The notes beneath the pieces are model-generated. The model had not been told where the DNA came from. It saw nothing but the letters and a program-made list of their open reading frames with translations, and made no database searches. A DNA stretch of 64,000 nt from Alloascoidea africana (Eukaryota > Ascomycota > Alloascoideomycetes > Alloascoideales > Alloascoideaceae), in assembly GCA_030581615.1 (NCBI GenBank), contig JAKTTT010000034.1, positions 175,470 to 239,469 on the forward strand, in the 5' to 3' direction. Below, one piece after another: positions 1-14,158 of this stretch (the stretch's first letter is position 1; the number at the start of each line of letters is the position of its first letter). A program made the translations under genes and the position numbers.

Positions 1-987
1 GGACTAGGGATGGGTGCTGGGGACTGGCGATGGTGGTGGACACTAGTCTGAGTTTCAGAGAGCGGCGACGCAGTTCGAGGTGTTTCTGAGGAGTCCTTCT
101 TCTTGAAGATCTTGAATGTGGGCATATACTGTTACGGGGAGGAAATTAGCGAGAGAAATGTCTTGAAGAAGGAAAATACAGTTAGCAAAAGAGAAGCTAG
201 AAAACACCACGAAGAGAAGCGAAAAAGAAGGAGTACTAAAAGTTGGTTATAATTTATTTATGTTCTACGCACTCAGCTCGAACCGGCAGCTTGCAGGATA
301 CGGGTCTTCTCAACGGTCTACAGCTTATATCGGGTGCGCAGGGCATGCAGAACCCGTGCAGAACCCGCAGGTCGTCGCCTGGGTCTCTTTTGGCGCCTTT
401 CCCACTGCGTTCAGATTCCCGAATACACAAAAGTCACGATCCCAATAGCAAAAAATAAGCAAAACGATCGACTATTGCGAGCTTGGTAGAGATATTTCTG
501 GAAAGAAAAGACCTGTTTTTGAGAGTGATTCGTGTCATCCGGGATGGCCGTGCTATATCCACAAAGACAATCCTATTGCAGGTGGGCTTTTTCCCTTTCT
601 TCTTTCAACATTGTTTCTATTCGCACAGTTCAAAACAATCAAGTTCTACTTCACAATGATGCTCAGGAGGACTAAAATGATCTTCATCCTTCATCGTTCC
701 TGCATGTCTACACACCATGAATGTCACCATTGTGTCTGTCATCCTGGAGGCTTGTCCAAGTCCTGCTCACGGCTGCTCCATCTCATCTTTGGTCAACTGT
801 GACTACCCATTGTTATAAAATCGCGCTTGAAAAATTTCCTTTCATTTTCTCTAACAATCAGCAAATTCTATCTCATGTTAAAGCTCTCAAAAAACACAAA
901 ACAATTTATTTCTAAAAATCAAAGTACTATATTTGATAGACAAACTCCTGCCATGCAAACAATAACGGTGAAAAAAAAAAAATCTCG
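1..987. other. Intergenic, 3' flank of dynein gene
   Basis: Open frames here are short (under about 75 codons) and overlap one another; none resembles a known protein. The last 100 bases are A/T-rich and would hold the dynein 3' end signals. The first 60 bases are G-rich and could belong to a gene outside the window, but no supported exon is visible. Confidence 0.6.
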
Positions 988-3900
988 TTAGTCCAAAGCC
1001 TTTAGCAATTTCAAAGACGCAGTAGCTATTCTGCGGCCCTCCAACACACTGACCACCTTTTCGGTGTCATCCTCCAACGAAAGCCAGGATGGGGGCTCGT
1101 GGTCAGGCAATGCAGAGATCCATTCCTCATAGCTTTCTTGAGAACGCGATTCGGGAGCTAACAACACCGATCCAGGACCCCCATGTCGATCTGTGATCGG
1201 ATTCCGGATCAAATTAAAGTCAACGTCAAACGCAGATGAGTTAAACACAGATTTGACCAAGATTTGCAAAACTTCAAAATCTTGAGCCTCGTCAACTCGT
1301 CCTCCATACACAATCTCCCCGATTAAAGTTTGCAATGCTTTCCAAGGAATAGACTCTGGGGGAATGTTCGTCCGGGTCTTGGCAACCTCTTCCAAACATC
1401 TATCAATTACGGAAACCGCAACTTCAAAATCTGTATCATTGAACTCGTGGGCTTTGGTCCAACCAATCGGCACAAAATGAAGCCGTTCCCGAATGATTCC
1501 ATGTAACCAGGAAAGTAAGAAATACAAATGCTTTCTTTCAACTGGATTTTGTCTAAACTTTTCAGCTTTTATCGCTTTAAGTCCTTCCAATACACTGGCA
1601 CGAATTCCTGGTGTGTTTTCATATACCAAGACTCGTGAAGAGCGTAGTAGTGTGCTCGGTATATTTGACCCAATGTCAGCCGTCAAAAATAATCTGAAAT
1701 TGTTATGGGGGAAAAGCGTAAACATTTGCTTCTCCAGATAATCCAGCCATTGTGGAGACATTTGGATGTTTTGAATAAGCAACCAATTGCCCTCTTTTGA
1801 TACTTTTTGTAGTGCTTTATCCGCAGCCTCTGTTCCTTCTTGTGAACCCATCGATACAATTGCCAGCTTCAAGCCTTTCCTATTGGCAAGACCCTCAACT
1901 TTAAAACTTGCGTCGTATCCTGCTGGAGAAGCAAGAATCGTAGGCATCGAAGGTCCAACCTGGTCCTTGATAATATCTTCAAGATCATATTTTGCATTAT
2001 GGATGGTGTATTTGTCTAACAACGCATCACATAATATGGGGATCGTATCGATAAGAGCTTCAGGAGATTTGCTAATGTTCTCAATCACCTTAACAACAGG
2101 AAGCAAACTGTCAACAACATCTCCTGAATATTCTTTTCTGAATACATCTTCCGAATTAAGCTCGGCCAGGTCATCGTCATAACTCTCCTGGCTAAACACT
2201 CCCAGAGCTTTGGAAAAAGCCGATGAAAACTCGGAGCCAGATTGAAACTCATGAAACAGATAGAACAGCCCTAGAGCTAACAGCAAACGGTCTCGATGAA
2301 GCATCGATAAAGAAGCCCTGGAGTAAATTTCCCGATAAACCCCATTGATCAACGTACTAACACGAGTATTGTCATCTTCCGCAGAATGTGGCCACCCAAT
2401 AACTGTATCAAAGATGCTGATAAAGTACTCGAGAGAAAATTGATACACCTTGTTGAACTTTTTGAGCGCATCTAACAGTGCAAAAGCAGAAGTGCAATTC
2501 AGCGCCAATGGGCGGTAAACATCCAGGATCGTATTAACTTGATCCATAATCACGCTTACCTCGCCCATCTTCTTTTCAATCTCTTGAGCGTCAACCTTGA
2601 GCTTTTCTAGTGTGGTTATCAAAACGTCATTATCGAGAATGTTGCCCTCGGAATCGCTCAAAAGTTTTAAAAGTTTATCCTCCAACTGTCGAAGATGTAC
2701 TCTATATTCTCCTTGCAGCTTGATCACATCCTTTCTTTGCTTCTCTATTTCGGGTTTCTCGTTCAACAACACCTTGTGGAGTATCTGCGTCTCCAATGTG
2801 CTCTTTGTAACTGTAAAGTTCACAACTGTTGTTCTACTCGAAACGTGCGACGCAATACGTATTGTGGGGTCTTTTGCCAACATGTAGAGCTTAAAGTTTT
2901 GAGAGTAGTCAATTTCTTGCTTGCCCAAACGCACCAAAACACGTCCCCCAGATCTCTGGAACTCTTTAGCCAAAACCCTACTGATTATTGGGTCCAAGTG
3001 CTCAGCATCCTGAATAATGATTGTGCTTCCAAATCGCAAAGCGTTTTCCAATTGCTTTGCAAAGCTGTCATCCAAAAAGCTCGTAATGATCAATTTCTGA
3101 TTATTATTCAGATTCGATATCACGTCCAAAATCTTGCCTGTTGGGTCGATAATGAATGGATACTTGGAACATTTTTCAAGCATGATGACATTCTCAATAA
3201 ACAGTTCGTCATTTGGAAGACCGTTTTCTTGCCACATTAGCCGTTCTTCAGCGGTTGACAATGAATCCACAACACGAGAATCCTCGTTGAAAGCGATCTT
3301 TGAATTTCTCAAATATCCTTTCCATATTTTAACGAGCTGATTCCTTACCGACTGATCGTAATATCCACAATACGTGATGAAAGCTGCAGACAGAAGGGAA
3401 TCGCCTGCAAGGAAATCTCGTTTCTGATCAAACTCCTTGATGCTTTCTGCCCAACGCTTTCTTTCGCCTGCTAGATTGTCCATCAGCTGCATACTTCTCC
3501 CCACTTTGCTCTCAACAGTGCTCATTTCGTTTTTAATCTTTTCAGTCTCGCTAATTAAAACCCCATAGTCGTCTTTATATTTTTCAATGCTCTCCTGTAA
3601 TTCCAAAATCATCTCTTGAATCGCAATAAGCTTTGCCTTTGTTTGCTTCGTATCGTCTTCAAGCGAGTCTACCTCGTCTCGTAAAGGCTGAACGCGTTCG
3701 AGAATCGATGCATATGCAATCTGTGCTTTTACCCATTGCACCAGAGGTCCACAAGCCTTGCTTGCTCGGTTTGCGGACTCGTAATTATACTGTGGATTTG
3801 AAAGATAGTCTCGTTCCATCCTTGCACGAATTTGTGGAGTCAACTGGACGTCATTATCAAAGTTAACAATGCTGGGGATGAAATCTTCGCGACGCAATAT

Positions 3901-6900
3901 AGACAAGACGTCTCTCCATGTTGAGGCTTTATGCCCCAGTATAGTACACACAGATTCTAAAGCCAGCTTGACCGCATCAGGAGGATTACCCATAGATCTT
4001 AACTCTGTTAAATGCAGCTTTTTGATGTTTTTGACTCCTCTTTGAGCCTCAATCACAGCTGGCTCAACCTGTGCCAATTCGCCCAGGGCATCCGCTCTCC
4101 GAGTAGATATGATCTCTTCCTGTTCCTTTAGTGCGATCTGAATCTGGATAGACGCTTCCTGCTTACGCTCAGCCTCATTCTGATCTGTAATCATTTGTCT
4201 CAGCATTTCTTTCGCCTGTTGGTTTTTCACCTCAAGCTCCTCCTTCTTGACGGCTAAACTCGTTCTAAGTGTTTTCACCTTGAGAACAGTGTCACGCAGC
4301 TTATCTAAACCAACGTTCACATGACGCTGATGTTCTTGCAACTCGGCTTCTTGCGAAAGATAGATAGAAATAAAACTCTTGATAAACTCAAGGAAGTAGC
4401 CAGGGCTTTCTCTCATGACATTGCTCTCCTTCGACTTCATACTCAAAACCTTGACAGATCTGTGAATGAAAACAGCAGCATTGACAGTCGCATCTCTATA
4501 GGTGAAGACTTGATAAGCGGATAGTGGCGAGAGTGTTGGTGGCACCATATATCCAGCCACGTCAATAGGTACTCTATTCACCTTTTCTGCAGCAACCTGG
4601 AATAACGAATTGTTAGACCAAGTGCCCATCCAATTCAAAACGCATCTATTGAATAGCGCAGGCGAGGAGATGATTTGAGGAGCAGAACTACTCTGAGGAT
4701 CATCCATAGTAAAGACAACGTGAATGTTTTCCACAATCTGTTGTGTAAACCATTTATAAAGCTCCTCTTGGGATTCCAATAGAAGACCTTGAGCTTGGGC
4801 CTCATCTTTGCAAGAGTTAATCAAGGCAGTATACTCGTCTCCTTCAAACAAGCCAGGGATTTCGGCATTGGCAAGAAGTGTGTTCATCCTTTCAATGAAA
4901 GAGGTTTCCAAAACACTTGACTCATCGATTATGAAACAAATTTTTTCTCCACTGACGCCAGCTCGACGAAGGATATCTCGAAGCGAATTGTCAAAATCTT
5001 GAGTGGTATACTTTTTATGAACATTTAATTGAACCGTTTTTAAACCGTTCATCCATGCCACAAATCTCGCTAGTGTAGTTTTTCCTGAACTGCTAGCACC
5101 AATTAGAATCATATGTCCCTGAGGTTGGCGTAGTACACGGTCTATTCGTAAAACATGGTCAAGCGCATCATCAAATAGCGTCAATGACACTTCAAGTTCT
5201 TCTTCAGAAAACACACGTAGACGTTCTCGAACAAACACCCTCAGTTCTTCCTGCTCCACCGGAACATAGTAATTGCTTGTCCAATCTGAGTACAAGATAG
5301 GACGCCTCAGAGCTTCTGTCCTCTCAATATTGGGGAAATTTTCTAGTGCAATTTCATCCACCAAGTTAGAGGTCCACATTTTCTCGTCCTCTTTAACCAG
5401 TCTATCATAGAACAATCGCAGCGCTTCATGTGCCCACAAACGAATCAAGTACTCTAGTGAAAGGTCTTCTTGAGGTCGAATAGCTTCATATATAGCCTTT
5501 ACCCATCTTGTCAGTTCACGAGGACTGTAAATATAATGAGGTCGAATACTGGGAGTAAACTTTTCCCTAGAGCGCATATAAAACTGAACCATAGCATTTG
5601 TCAAAGCTGACGCATACCCTCTCAACTTTGGAATACATTTCAAAATTGAAGAGTTGAAAGTCTCGTAGATTTGGCGGAGTGAAGCTTCACCTGGATAATC
5701 CACCATTATAAGAGACGTATGTCGCAAAAATCTCAAACTGAGAGGTGTTCTTCCTGCATCTGTTGGAGGATTACATGCCCCAACGATTTGAATTCTCGAT
5801 AGGCTTATCCACTGTTTATCTTTGGACCTCCAAAATCCTTGTTGCTCAATCAATTGCCTCAAAAACGAAATAACCTTCTGGGTTCCATACTTGTCGGGGG
5901 CTGGAAGATTAATTTCATCACAAAACAGGACCAACCATTTTCCTATAAGATTAGGTGACAAAACTGTGCCATGAAGTGTTTTAGTGTACTTGCAGTACTG
6001 CTCAAGAGTCTTGACAATAGAATCTGGGGACGTTGTTTTGGAAAAGTTAAGCCCAACAACTTCAAGAGTTGGCGATTTTCGAAGTGCTGCATACAATGTC
6101 ATTGTTTTACCTGATCCAGGTGGTCCGCAGAGGATAGCTGGCTTATGGTCATTCAGGATGCCGTAGATCAAATCTTCATGGCGGACAGTATCCAGAGTAG
6201 GAACGACAACGTCTGGTTGTGTGATTGCATGCGTCTCCAACTCCGTTTCAGGCACTCTGCCTATCCACGATTCCCAAGAAGCATCAGGGAGAGTTACGTC
6301 AAAATCAATAGCGCAGTCCTGTCCTGGGCTGAAATTAGTGAACTCTGTCAGAGAAAACAAATAATCGCTAAACTGTTTCCTTTCCACTAATGGACAATCT
6401 CCAGAAAGGGCCCATGTTAGTGACAAAATTAATGATTTGACCACATAACTTTCGCTATTTTCCTCATACGCCGAAGAACCTGATTCGACAAAGTACTGAA
6501 CAAACTTTCGACAGTGAACATCCAACATGGTAAAAAGCATTTCCAGACTATGAGAAGAATTGAATCCCATAACATGCTTTAACTTCTGAGCTTCTAACAA
6601 AATTGAATCCAGCAAATCGCTCGTCAAAACATTCTCCAAAGCCAGAGCAAAAGTTCTTTGGAGTGTCATCGTGACTTGATTAGTAGAAGACAGCGACAAA
6701 CCTTCTTCCAAATTTTCAAGCTGCGACTGTTTCAACTTTCCAATATAATGCGAAAGGTGCATAGAAGTGGTGACCAGTGTGCTTGGGAACCAAACCATAC
6801 CACATCTACTGATAGTAGCAGGAGTAGCATATTTCAAACTGTTAACTTCGAACAGCAGTCGAATATTTCCTGGGACAGAGAGTCGCTCACCGTTTGGCAA

Positions 6901-9900
6901 AGTAAGAACTCTGTTGTCATCGAGAACACTGTTGAGATTCTCTACCCATTCAGGATCCACATCGCCATCGAAAACAATCCAAATTCGCTTGTTCAGCTCG
7001 CCCCTAAGATTCTCTTTAACCTTTCTTAGAATGCTGGTAAAAAGACCATCTGTCCAGTCTCTAGTAGTGCTGTCCAGCGTACCATAAAGTAGATCTTTAG
7101 ACATAACTTTACAGTCAATGACGTGGTAAATGCACTCTGTCTTTTCCGTGGTTTCTAAACACTTTAGCAATGATTTCCACACAGTCGTCTTTCCCGATCC
7201 TGATTCTCCAACAAGCATTATTCCATGGTGTACAAGCTGTAGCTGGTACAACTGAATGGCTTTCGTAGTCCAGCTTTCATTAGCAATATAGCTGGACTCA
7301 TCAGCAACAGAAGATAGAACTGCAAGATCCAGAGATTCATCTGCGATATAGTCAATACCTTGAAAGAATTCAGCCTCTGTTTCTTTCATGATTGCTACAT
7401 CTTCTTCTATCAACTTAGCCGCGATAGTCTCTCTTATACTTTGAAGAATAGTTCTAGACTCTTCCTCGATTGTGTCATGCCTTTCCTCGTTGCCCAGCTT
7501 CTTTCGCTTCAAGGTGCCACAGGCCATTAGCACACTCTTGAGTGCTCTCAGACCGAAGTCATAATGTGACTGTTTAGACATGCGTTTCTCCAATTCTGAA
7601 AAAAATGGAGAAAGCTTCGAGGACAATAGGTCTGCATTGACAAAACCTTGAGTGTATAGGATAACCTCGGCAATGACCTTTTGATCCGGAGTTTTCATTG
7701 AAAAGCTTCTGAACAGTTTCTTCAAATTCTCTGGTAGAGATGATCTGCCTGCATACCCTGGATTCATTGTAACAAAGACCCCTGTGTCCTTGTTAACTTT
7801 GATGTTGCGGCCTGCAAGCTCGATTTCATCACGAGCTCCACCGATGTTCAACTCGATCAGCTCTATTTGAGATGACACAGCACTCAAAATATTCTCATTA
7901 AGACGGTTGAACTCATCGAAACAACCCCAAGCACCAACTTCGCAAATACCCATAAGAATACGACACATTGCCTGATAGTCAAATGACTCATCGCAACAAA
8001 ACACGAGAACGTGTTTTCCTAGATTCTGCCCCAGAGCCTTGACCGACTCTGTTTTACCTGTTCCAGCTGGTCCAAAGGGTGAGCCACCCATTTTTTGGCT
8101 TAGCGCTTGTGTCATAGCTAGGAAACATTTGTCAATAAGAGGAGTGTATACCAGTTTGTCGGGAACTCCGAGATACTCAAATCCATAGGTAAACTCAGCA
8201 CCTGCTTGAAGTACTTTAAGACGGCTCAAGGGATCCGCATTACTATCATACTGGTACCGCATGTTAACAGTCCATTCAAAGGCTTGTTTAGACAGAACAT
8301 TTTCTTCCAAGAGCTTGCTCGCAATGCTTTTCTGATGGATCCATTCCACAACAAGACCTTCATATTTTTTACGATCTAATGCCGAGAGGATCTGTAGGAC
8401 TGCGCCCGCTGCAATTCCAAGTAGCTGGTCAAACTTTGCAACTAATGTTTGTAGTGCATCTTTTGCGGAGTTACTATCCAAAGCAGCTTCAACTTTGCGG
8501 GTCCAAGAAATTTGAGAAGAAAGAATCAAGACTTGGCCGGGGTATTTTTTCAGCCATGACTCAAAGTCACTAGGATTAATGGAAACCTGATCAAAAATCG
8601 ACAAAAACTCTTCCGATGCTGATCCCAACAAAATTGAAAGAGATGTTCTTGTTTGTGTCTCTAATAGACCAAGCCATTCATCTGGTTTATGATATCTAGC
8701 AACGGAGATGTAGGACAATAAGGAAACCTCTTCTCCCTCTTCAGAAAGAACTCCCTCAATAGTAGCGTCTTCTTTGTTAAACACTAGACCAGATATTCCT
8801 GCAAACATTTTTTTCAGGTGCTTCTCAGCTCGGCGAATATCTTTGGAGTTGCCAATGATTTCTAAAAGATCCTCGTTTCCAACAAAATAAAACCTTGGGA
8901 AAGCCTGTCTCTGCTTCTCCAGGTAGTCACCTAAAGCTTTTTGAATCTTCATAAGTATGTCAAGCATCCTTTCCATTGAAGCTTGGACATCAGGAATGTT
9001 CAAAACCTCCAAAACATATGGAGTTTTATAAACTCTCTTCAGAATCATGAAAAATTCAGCACTGATATTTTGGAAACGAGACGATTCAACAGGGAGCAAC
9101 CTTTTGATATCGGCATTGTCGCCAAAGACTCCTTCTAGATGAACCCACTGTTTCTGAACGTCAATCCAAGAGTCAAATAACCTGTACACTTTATTCAAGC
9201 GTTCTTCCCATTTTCGGATTTCCTCCTCAAATAGTTTGAAGTAGGCAGAATGGTTCATTGCCGTCAAAGAGTTCAAATCATCACTACATTGTTGAAATAG
9301 TACATCCCATCCTTTTATCAGGCGGCATTTGTTCCCGTAACTAAACAACTCAAGGGCAAAAGAGGACCATACTTTCTGAATTTGGGAGAGAGACTCTTCC
9401 AACGCTTGTTCGCCGGCAGCAGCTGACACCACCTGCTTCACAATATGTTCATTTCGCAGCAAGTTGATATCCCAAATGCTACCTAAAGTGATGTTTTCAA
9501 ACATTGGGGGATTCAAAACGCCGGTATCCTTAAAAAGTTGCTGCCAATGCCTTTCTTTGATTGCATCCGATTTCAAACTAGACAATAGCGCTACTGATTT
9601 TAACAAATCCTTCAGAACTTTGTAGACATGTTCAAAAGCCGAGTACTGTCTCACTCTCGTTGGAAGAGAGCGACAAGACGTTAGCAGATTATCAATATCT
9701 GATCGTAAATTTCGCGGGACCACGATTTTCCAAGGCTTCTGGCGTAGCTCGTTTATGGATTCCCAAAGCTTATCCAGATACGTCCAAACAGACTTCAAAT
9801 CGTTCAGTTCGCTTGTCATATCATCCAAAGATTCCTTTATGGATATGGGAAGGATCAATCCCTGTGTTGCTTTTATTACTACCTGCTTTTCATGTTCAAT

Positions 9901-12900
9901 CTTCGCAGTCGCAATTTCAAAATCCTTTAGCACAGCAAGAGCCACTGATGGTTTAAGAGAACCGGATACTGGTTTTTTGTTTGACCACGAGCTCTTGAGG
10001 TTCATAATACTAGAATCAATCTTTATTATCTCCTCTTCGATGCGCTTGGAAATAACATCCATTTGGCTTTCAATGATAGAAAGCTTCTTGGAAACAAGTT
10101 CATTAACAGTAGCATAATCACTATCAACCTGGTCAGCATGGACCCAATCACTGGGATATCTAAACCTGTGCCTGGATAAAGTGTTTTGGCCGTGCTTGAA
10201 GTTCACAACTTTTTCATCCCACACTGGAAGCATGCCCTTAAACTTGTAAACAATAGATATCATCTCAACAGTTTTAATAGTGGAATTGTGATCAATCACA
10301 GCTTTCTCCAGTTCTCCTCTTGCCAATAGCAGTTCAGAGTCTGTTTCTTTTATTGCATCTCCAATTAGCTCTGAAAACTTGAGGATGATGTCCCGCTGCC
10401 AAACGTCATACTTGGCATTAACTCGAGATTGGACCTGTTCATAGTTGATCATAAGCGGTCCAAAAGATTTTGAGGTATCAATAGTGTCAAAGGTCAATCG
10501 AGCTTTTCGAATCTCTTGTAAGACTTGCAACCATTTGTTTATGTCCTTTCCCAGGTACTCAACAATAGTAGATATTTGCAGATCCCAAAGGGATTGAAAT
10601 TGATACCATTCACCTAGATAGCTCTCGGTTCTTGAGAAGCAAGATTCAATGATTTCGGTTGCTTGGTATATCTGCTCAGCCAGAATTTCTGTTATTTCTA
10701 AGTAGCTATCAACTTTGCTGTTCTTGTTCATCTTAATATCAAATTTAGTGTAATCAATCTTTTTCTGAGTTCTAGTTATATTCACATTTTTCTGAAAGCT
10801 AAGCATCCATTGAACTTTTGCATCTTCCAGTGGAGGAGAAACTGAGACTGTTTGATCGCGTATGTTCAGCTCATGTTTGGAAACTAGGTTGAAATCATCC
10901 GTCCAGATTTTTATAGTCTCAACTCGCTGAAAATCTTCAAGCCAATGATTTATAGACTTGGCTGTTCGCTCTACTAAAATATCTTGAATGTTGTTGTTCA
11001 AGAACTGAACAAAATACTTGATCTCGGAATGCCCTTCAAGGATGAGACCGTCAATTATTGCTTGTATATTGTTAATTATAGTTGAAAATTTGTCAAACAA
11101 ATATTCGCATTCAGTTAACTCTTTAAAATGTACATCAATCTTTTTCTGTGTTTCTTTCAAGCTGTTGACCGTTTTAAAAAATGCATATATTGACAACTCG
11201 AGATTTTGAATCAACTGAACGTCTTGATTCTCAAGTAAACTGGTCAAGCTTCCTTGAGGCAAGGCCTTTAGGTCATGAGCTCTTGCGAGCAGCTCCCATT
11301 TCGTAAACAACGCTTTATCAAGCAGTTGCAAAACTTTGTTATGGGCAGAAAATGACAGCACTTTACTCATTCCCAAGCTAGGTACAAGGCCAAAGGATTG
11401 GGATAAAACGTCCACAGAGTCTGTGAGACTAACCGCTTGGGGGTATACTTTTCTCGCAATTCTTGCAGCACTTATTATAGCATGGGGAACCTTGTACTCT
11501 AGCCAACAAAGATTTCTCACTTCCTTAAAAAGAACCATAATGTTGGTATTGAAGTTCACATTTAATTGAAAATTACCCGTTTCGTTATTCTTGGTAATCT
11601 TAAATATCAAGCCTTCAACTCGGTAACTTTTCTTATTAACCTCTGAGAGCCACTGTTCGTAAATTGGCTGAGCGTTAAGCTTTCCCATGAATATCATACT
11701 TTCCGAGAATAGTTTCTGACCATCAGCATATTGTTCCCAGCCTTTCCCTAGAACCATTTCCACTCGCCTTAGCAAAAGCTTTAAACGGCTTTCGATCTGC
11801 CTAACCCAAATGATGGTTGAGGACACTGGAGGAAGGTCGCGTAGTTTTGCCATGTCTCTAGACTCTGCTTGGTGTTGAAAGTGCTCTTGTAGCTTAACTA
11901 TATCTCTTTTCACGCTATCTAGCAATCTTGACTGGTACTCCTGAATTGCATTTCGAATGGATGGCTGGGCTAAGAGAGCATTGAACTTTGAAAACACAAA
12001 GAACATTTCGTTTGCTGATCGCCCTTTAGACAAAACTTCACGAAGCATAGAAGTTATCATGTTTTCAGCCTTGGCAGCGCGTTCATTGTAGGCCTTTTCA
12101 ATCTTATCCCATCTCCTTGTTCCGTCTATTGAAAACTGTTAGCATATGAATAACCCAGGGCTATATCTCCTTATCTTACCTTCAGATGTATCGGTAACAT
12201 CAACTTCTTTGACCAGCTCAAAAGCAGCATTCATTTCTTTAATCGGATCAAAATCATCAGATGTTGACGATTTGAAAATATCAGTGACATCCGAGTTCAC
12301 TACATTTTTTAAAGCATTAAGAAGTTTCTCATGGCGGCCTCTAAAAGCAGCGATATACTCCAATCGCTCCTTAGTTTGAATATGCCGTGAAGTAATCCTG
12401 ATATACATAAACTTTTCATTTCGCTTTCTCAAAACTTCTCTTGCCAGGTTTATGAATTCTTTTATTTGGCGATCCCACATCTGGAAGACCGCTTGAACTT
12501 CACTTATCGTGCCTTCAAATTCGGCGTATTGCATGTTCAAAATGTCAGCAGCTCCAATAAGAGACTTTACTTTCTGATTAAAATCGCTGGAAACTGCCTC
12601 AATAAAAGGTAATGCTCGGTTGATAGGGTAAGATGTAGACCTAAGCTTTTTCATATGCAAGAAAATTTGAATCACCGAGTCGTTAACCTTAGACATGCTG
12701 GTGGCTGATAGCAGATCGTCTAATGGAAAGTCTTTCATCAATTGGTTGTACTTATTGGCAGTTGCTACTGCTTCTTTCAGCCCGGTATCAGATAAAAAGC
12801 CTACAGTGGCGTGGTATCTCTTCGCGTTCTTGAGTACATCCATTGTTAACTGAATCTCTGGTCCTTGAAGCTGTTCTTGAAGTGATAGAAGAGCAGTTTC

Positions 12901-13859
12901 TAAAGATGTCCAAAAAATAATCTCCTGGGCCGCGGTGCCTTCTGAGGGATCTCGGGTCATTTTGGTAATCTTCTGTGCAGATTTAATCCAAGTGTTTACA
13001 GTTGACTGTAGCGCGTTAAGAAAATTAGTATCAGTCAAGAGATCTTCAGGTATAAGGTCAATTGTTGGTTCAATATGTTGTTCTTCTGCCTTTGTAATAA
13101 CAAGTTTAATCACTTGATGAACGTTTAGCGACAAATTGGGGATCACAATCTTCTGTTGAAGATGTTGAAAAGACAATGCCAATTCAGTGATCTTTTTCCT
13201 CGTAGCACCAAACCCAGTCCTGCTCTCTTTATCTTCGCCATGCTTTTTTATCTCATTTTCAGACTTTGTTCTGCGTGTTAGAGCATCGAAAAAGGGGCCC
13301 ACACCACAACTGATCAATGAACGAAGAGCTTCAAACGCACTGTCTGGTTCACTTTCTGAAGAAGCATTGAAAACTGTCGGAATATTGACTACCTGAACTT
13401 GTGATTCAATTGGAAGAGAGCCATTCAATTGGGAATAAGATTTGATGATAGCCAGAGTAGACACAGAATTGATAGACTGTTGTAATTCGTTACTCAAAAG
13501 GTATCTAGAGTCAAAGATCTCGTCTGTATCTAGAAAAGTTATTAGGAAACAGGACACCAGCTTGGAACAAAAAATCAAAATAGCATACTGTCTTCTTCTG
13601 ATTCTGTATTATCAACAGGAATCTGCTCTTTCACTATAAAGAGTGAACAAGGTTGAGGATCTGTTGCAAACGACTCGCATAGTTTTAACGAGGCGGTGGA
13701 CTGAAAATTAGACGTTTTGAGCTCGTCCACAGTGGCCCCTAAGAGTATTGATGATAATTGTTGAAGGTAATCCAATAGTCTCTGTGATGAGAATATTGAT
13801 CCATCCTGCGTGTTATTGTTGGTTCCCTCATTTGTCAAAGAAGGAGAATGCTCGGACAT
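988..13859 (-). CDS. DYN1: Cytoplasmic dynein heavy chain
   Basis: Minus-end-directed microtubule motor of about 4252 residues that positions the nucleus and spindle in fungi. Three exons: 13859-13589, 13529-12180 and 12125-988. The introns are 59 and 54 bases, with CTAATAAC and GCTAACAG branch sites, and the frames join exactly; the second junction restores a DGTRRW stretch typical of the tail. The motor ring shows four P-loops: GPAGTGKT (AAA1, about residue 1890) with CFDEFNR as Walker B, GESGSGKT (AAA2, about 2180), GPPGSGKT (AAA3, about 2540) and GASSSGKT (AAA4, about 2880). A coiled-coil stalk (about 3130 onward) flanks a microtubule-binding region containing SMGNPP, followed by AAA5/6 and the C-terminal domain. 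The length lies between yeast Dyn1 (about 4090) and animal forms. The first in-frame ATG giving an MSEHSPS start was chosen; a codon 16 positions upstream is also open. The gene is intact. Confidence 0.97.
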
Positions 13860-14158
13860 GTTAAAAATGTGGCGACTAATGATCCTTCGCACAGAATAAA
13901 CTAGCAAGCGCCCCTATAACTGCTTTCGATCTACGCCTGCTCTAAATGATGAAAAAGGCTTGGGGTAACACGAGTCAACAAAAGATGATCCAGCTTTAAG
14001 GGTCAGGGTCGAGAATTACCGTGGGGAGTTCTCTTCGCGTTTGGTGAGCATGTGCACGTGACAAATTGAGTTGAACCTAAAAAGAAATGGTGTCAAAAGT
14101 GTATTTTAACAGTTAATTTCATTATCTACGCTGCCTAGCCCATTCTAATAGTACTTAG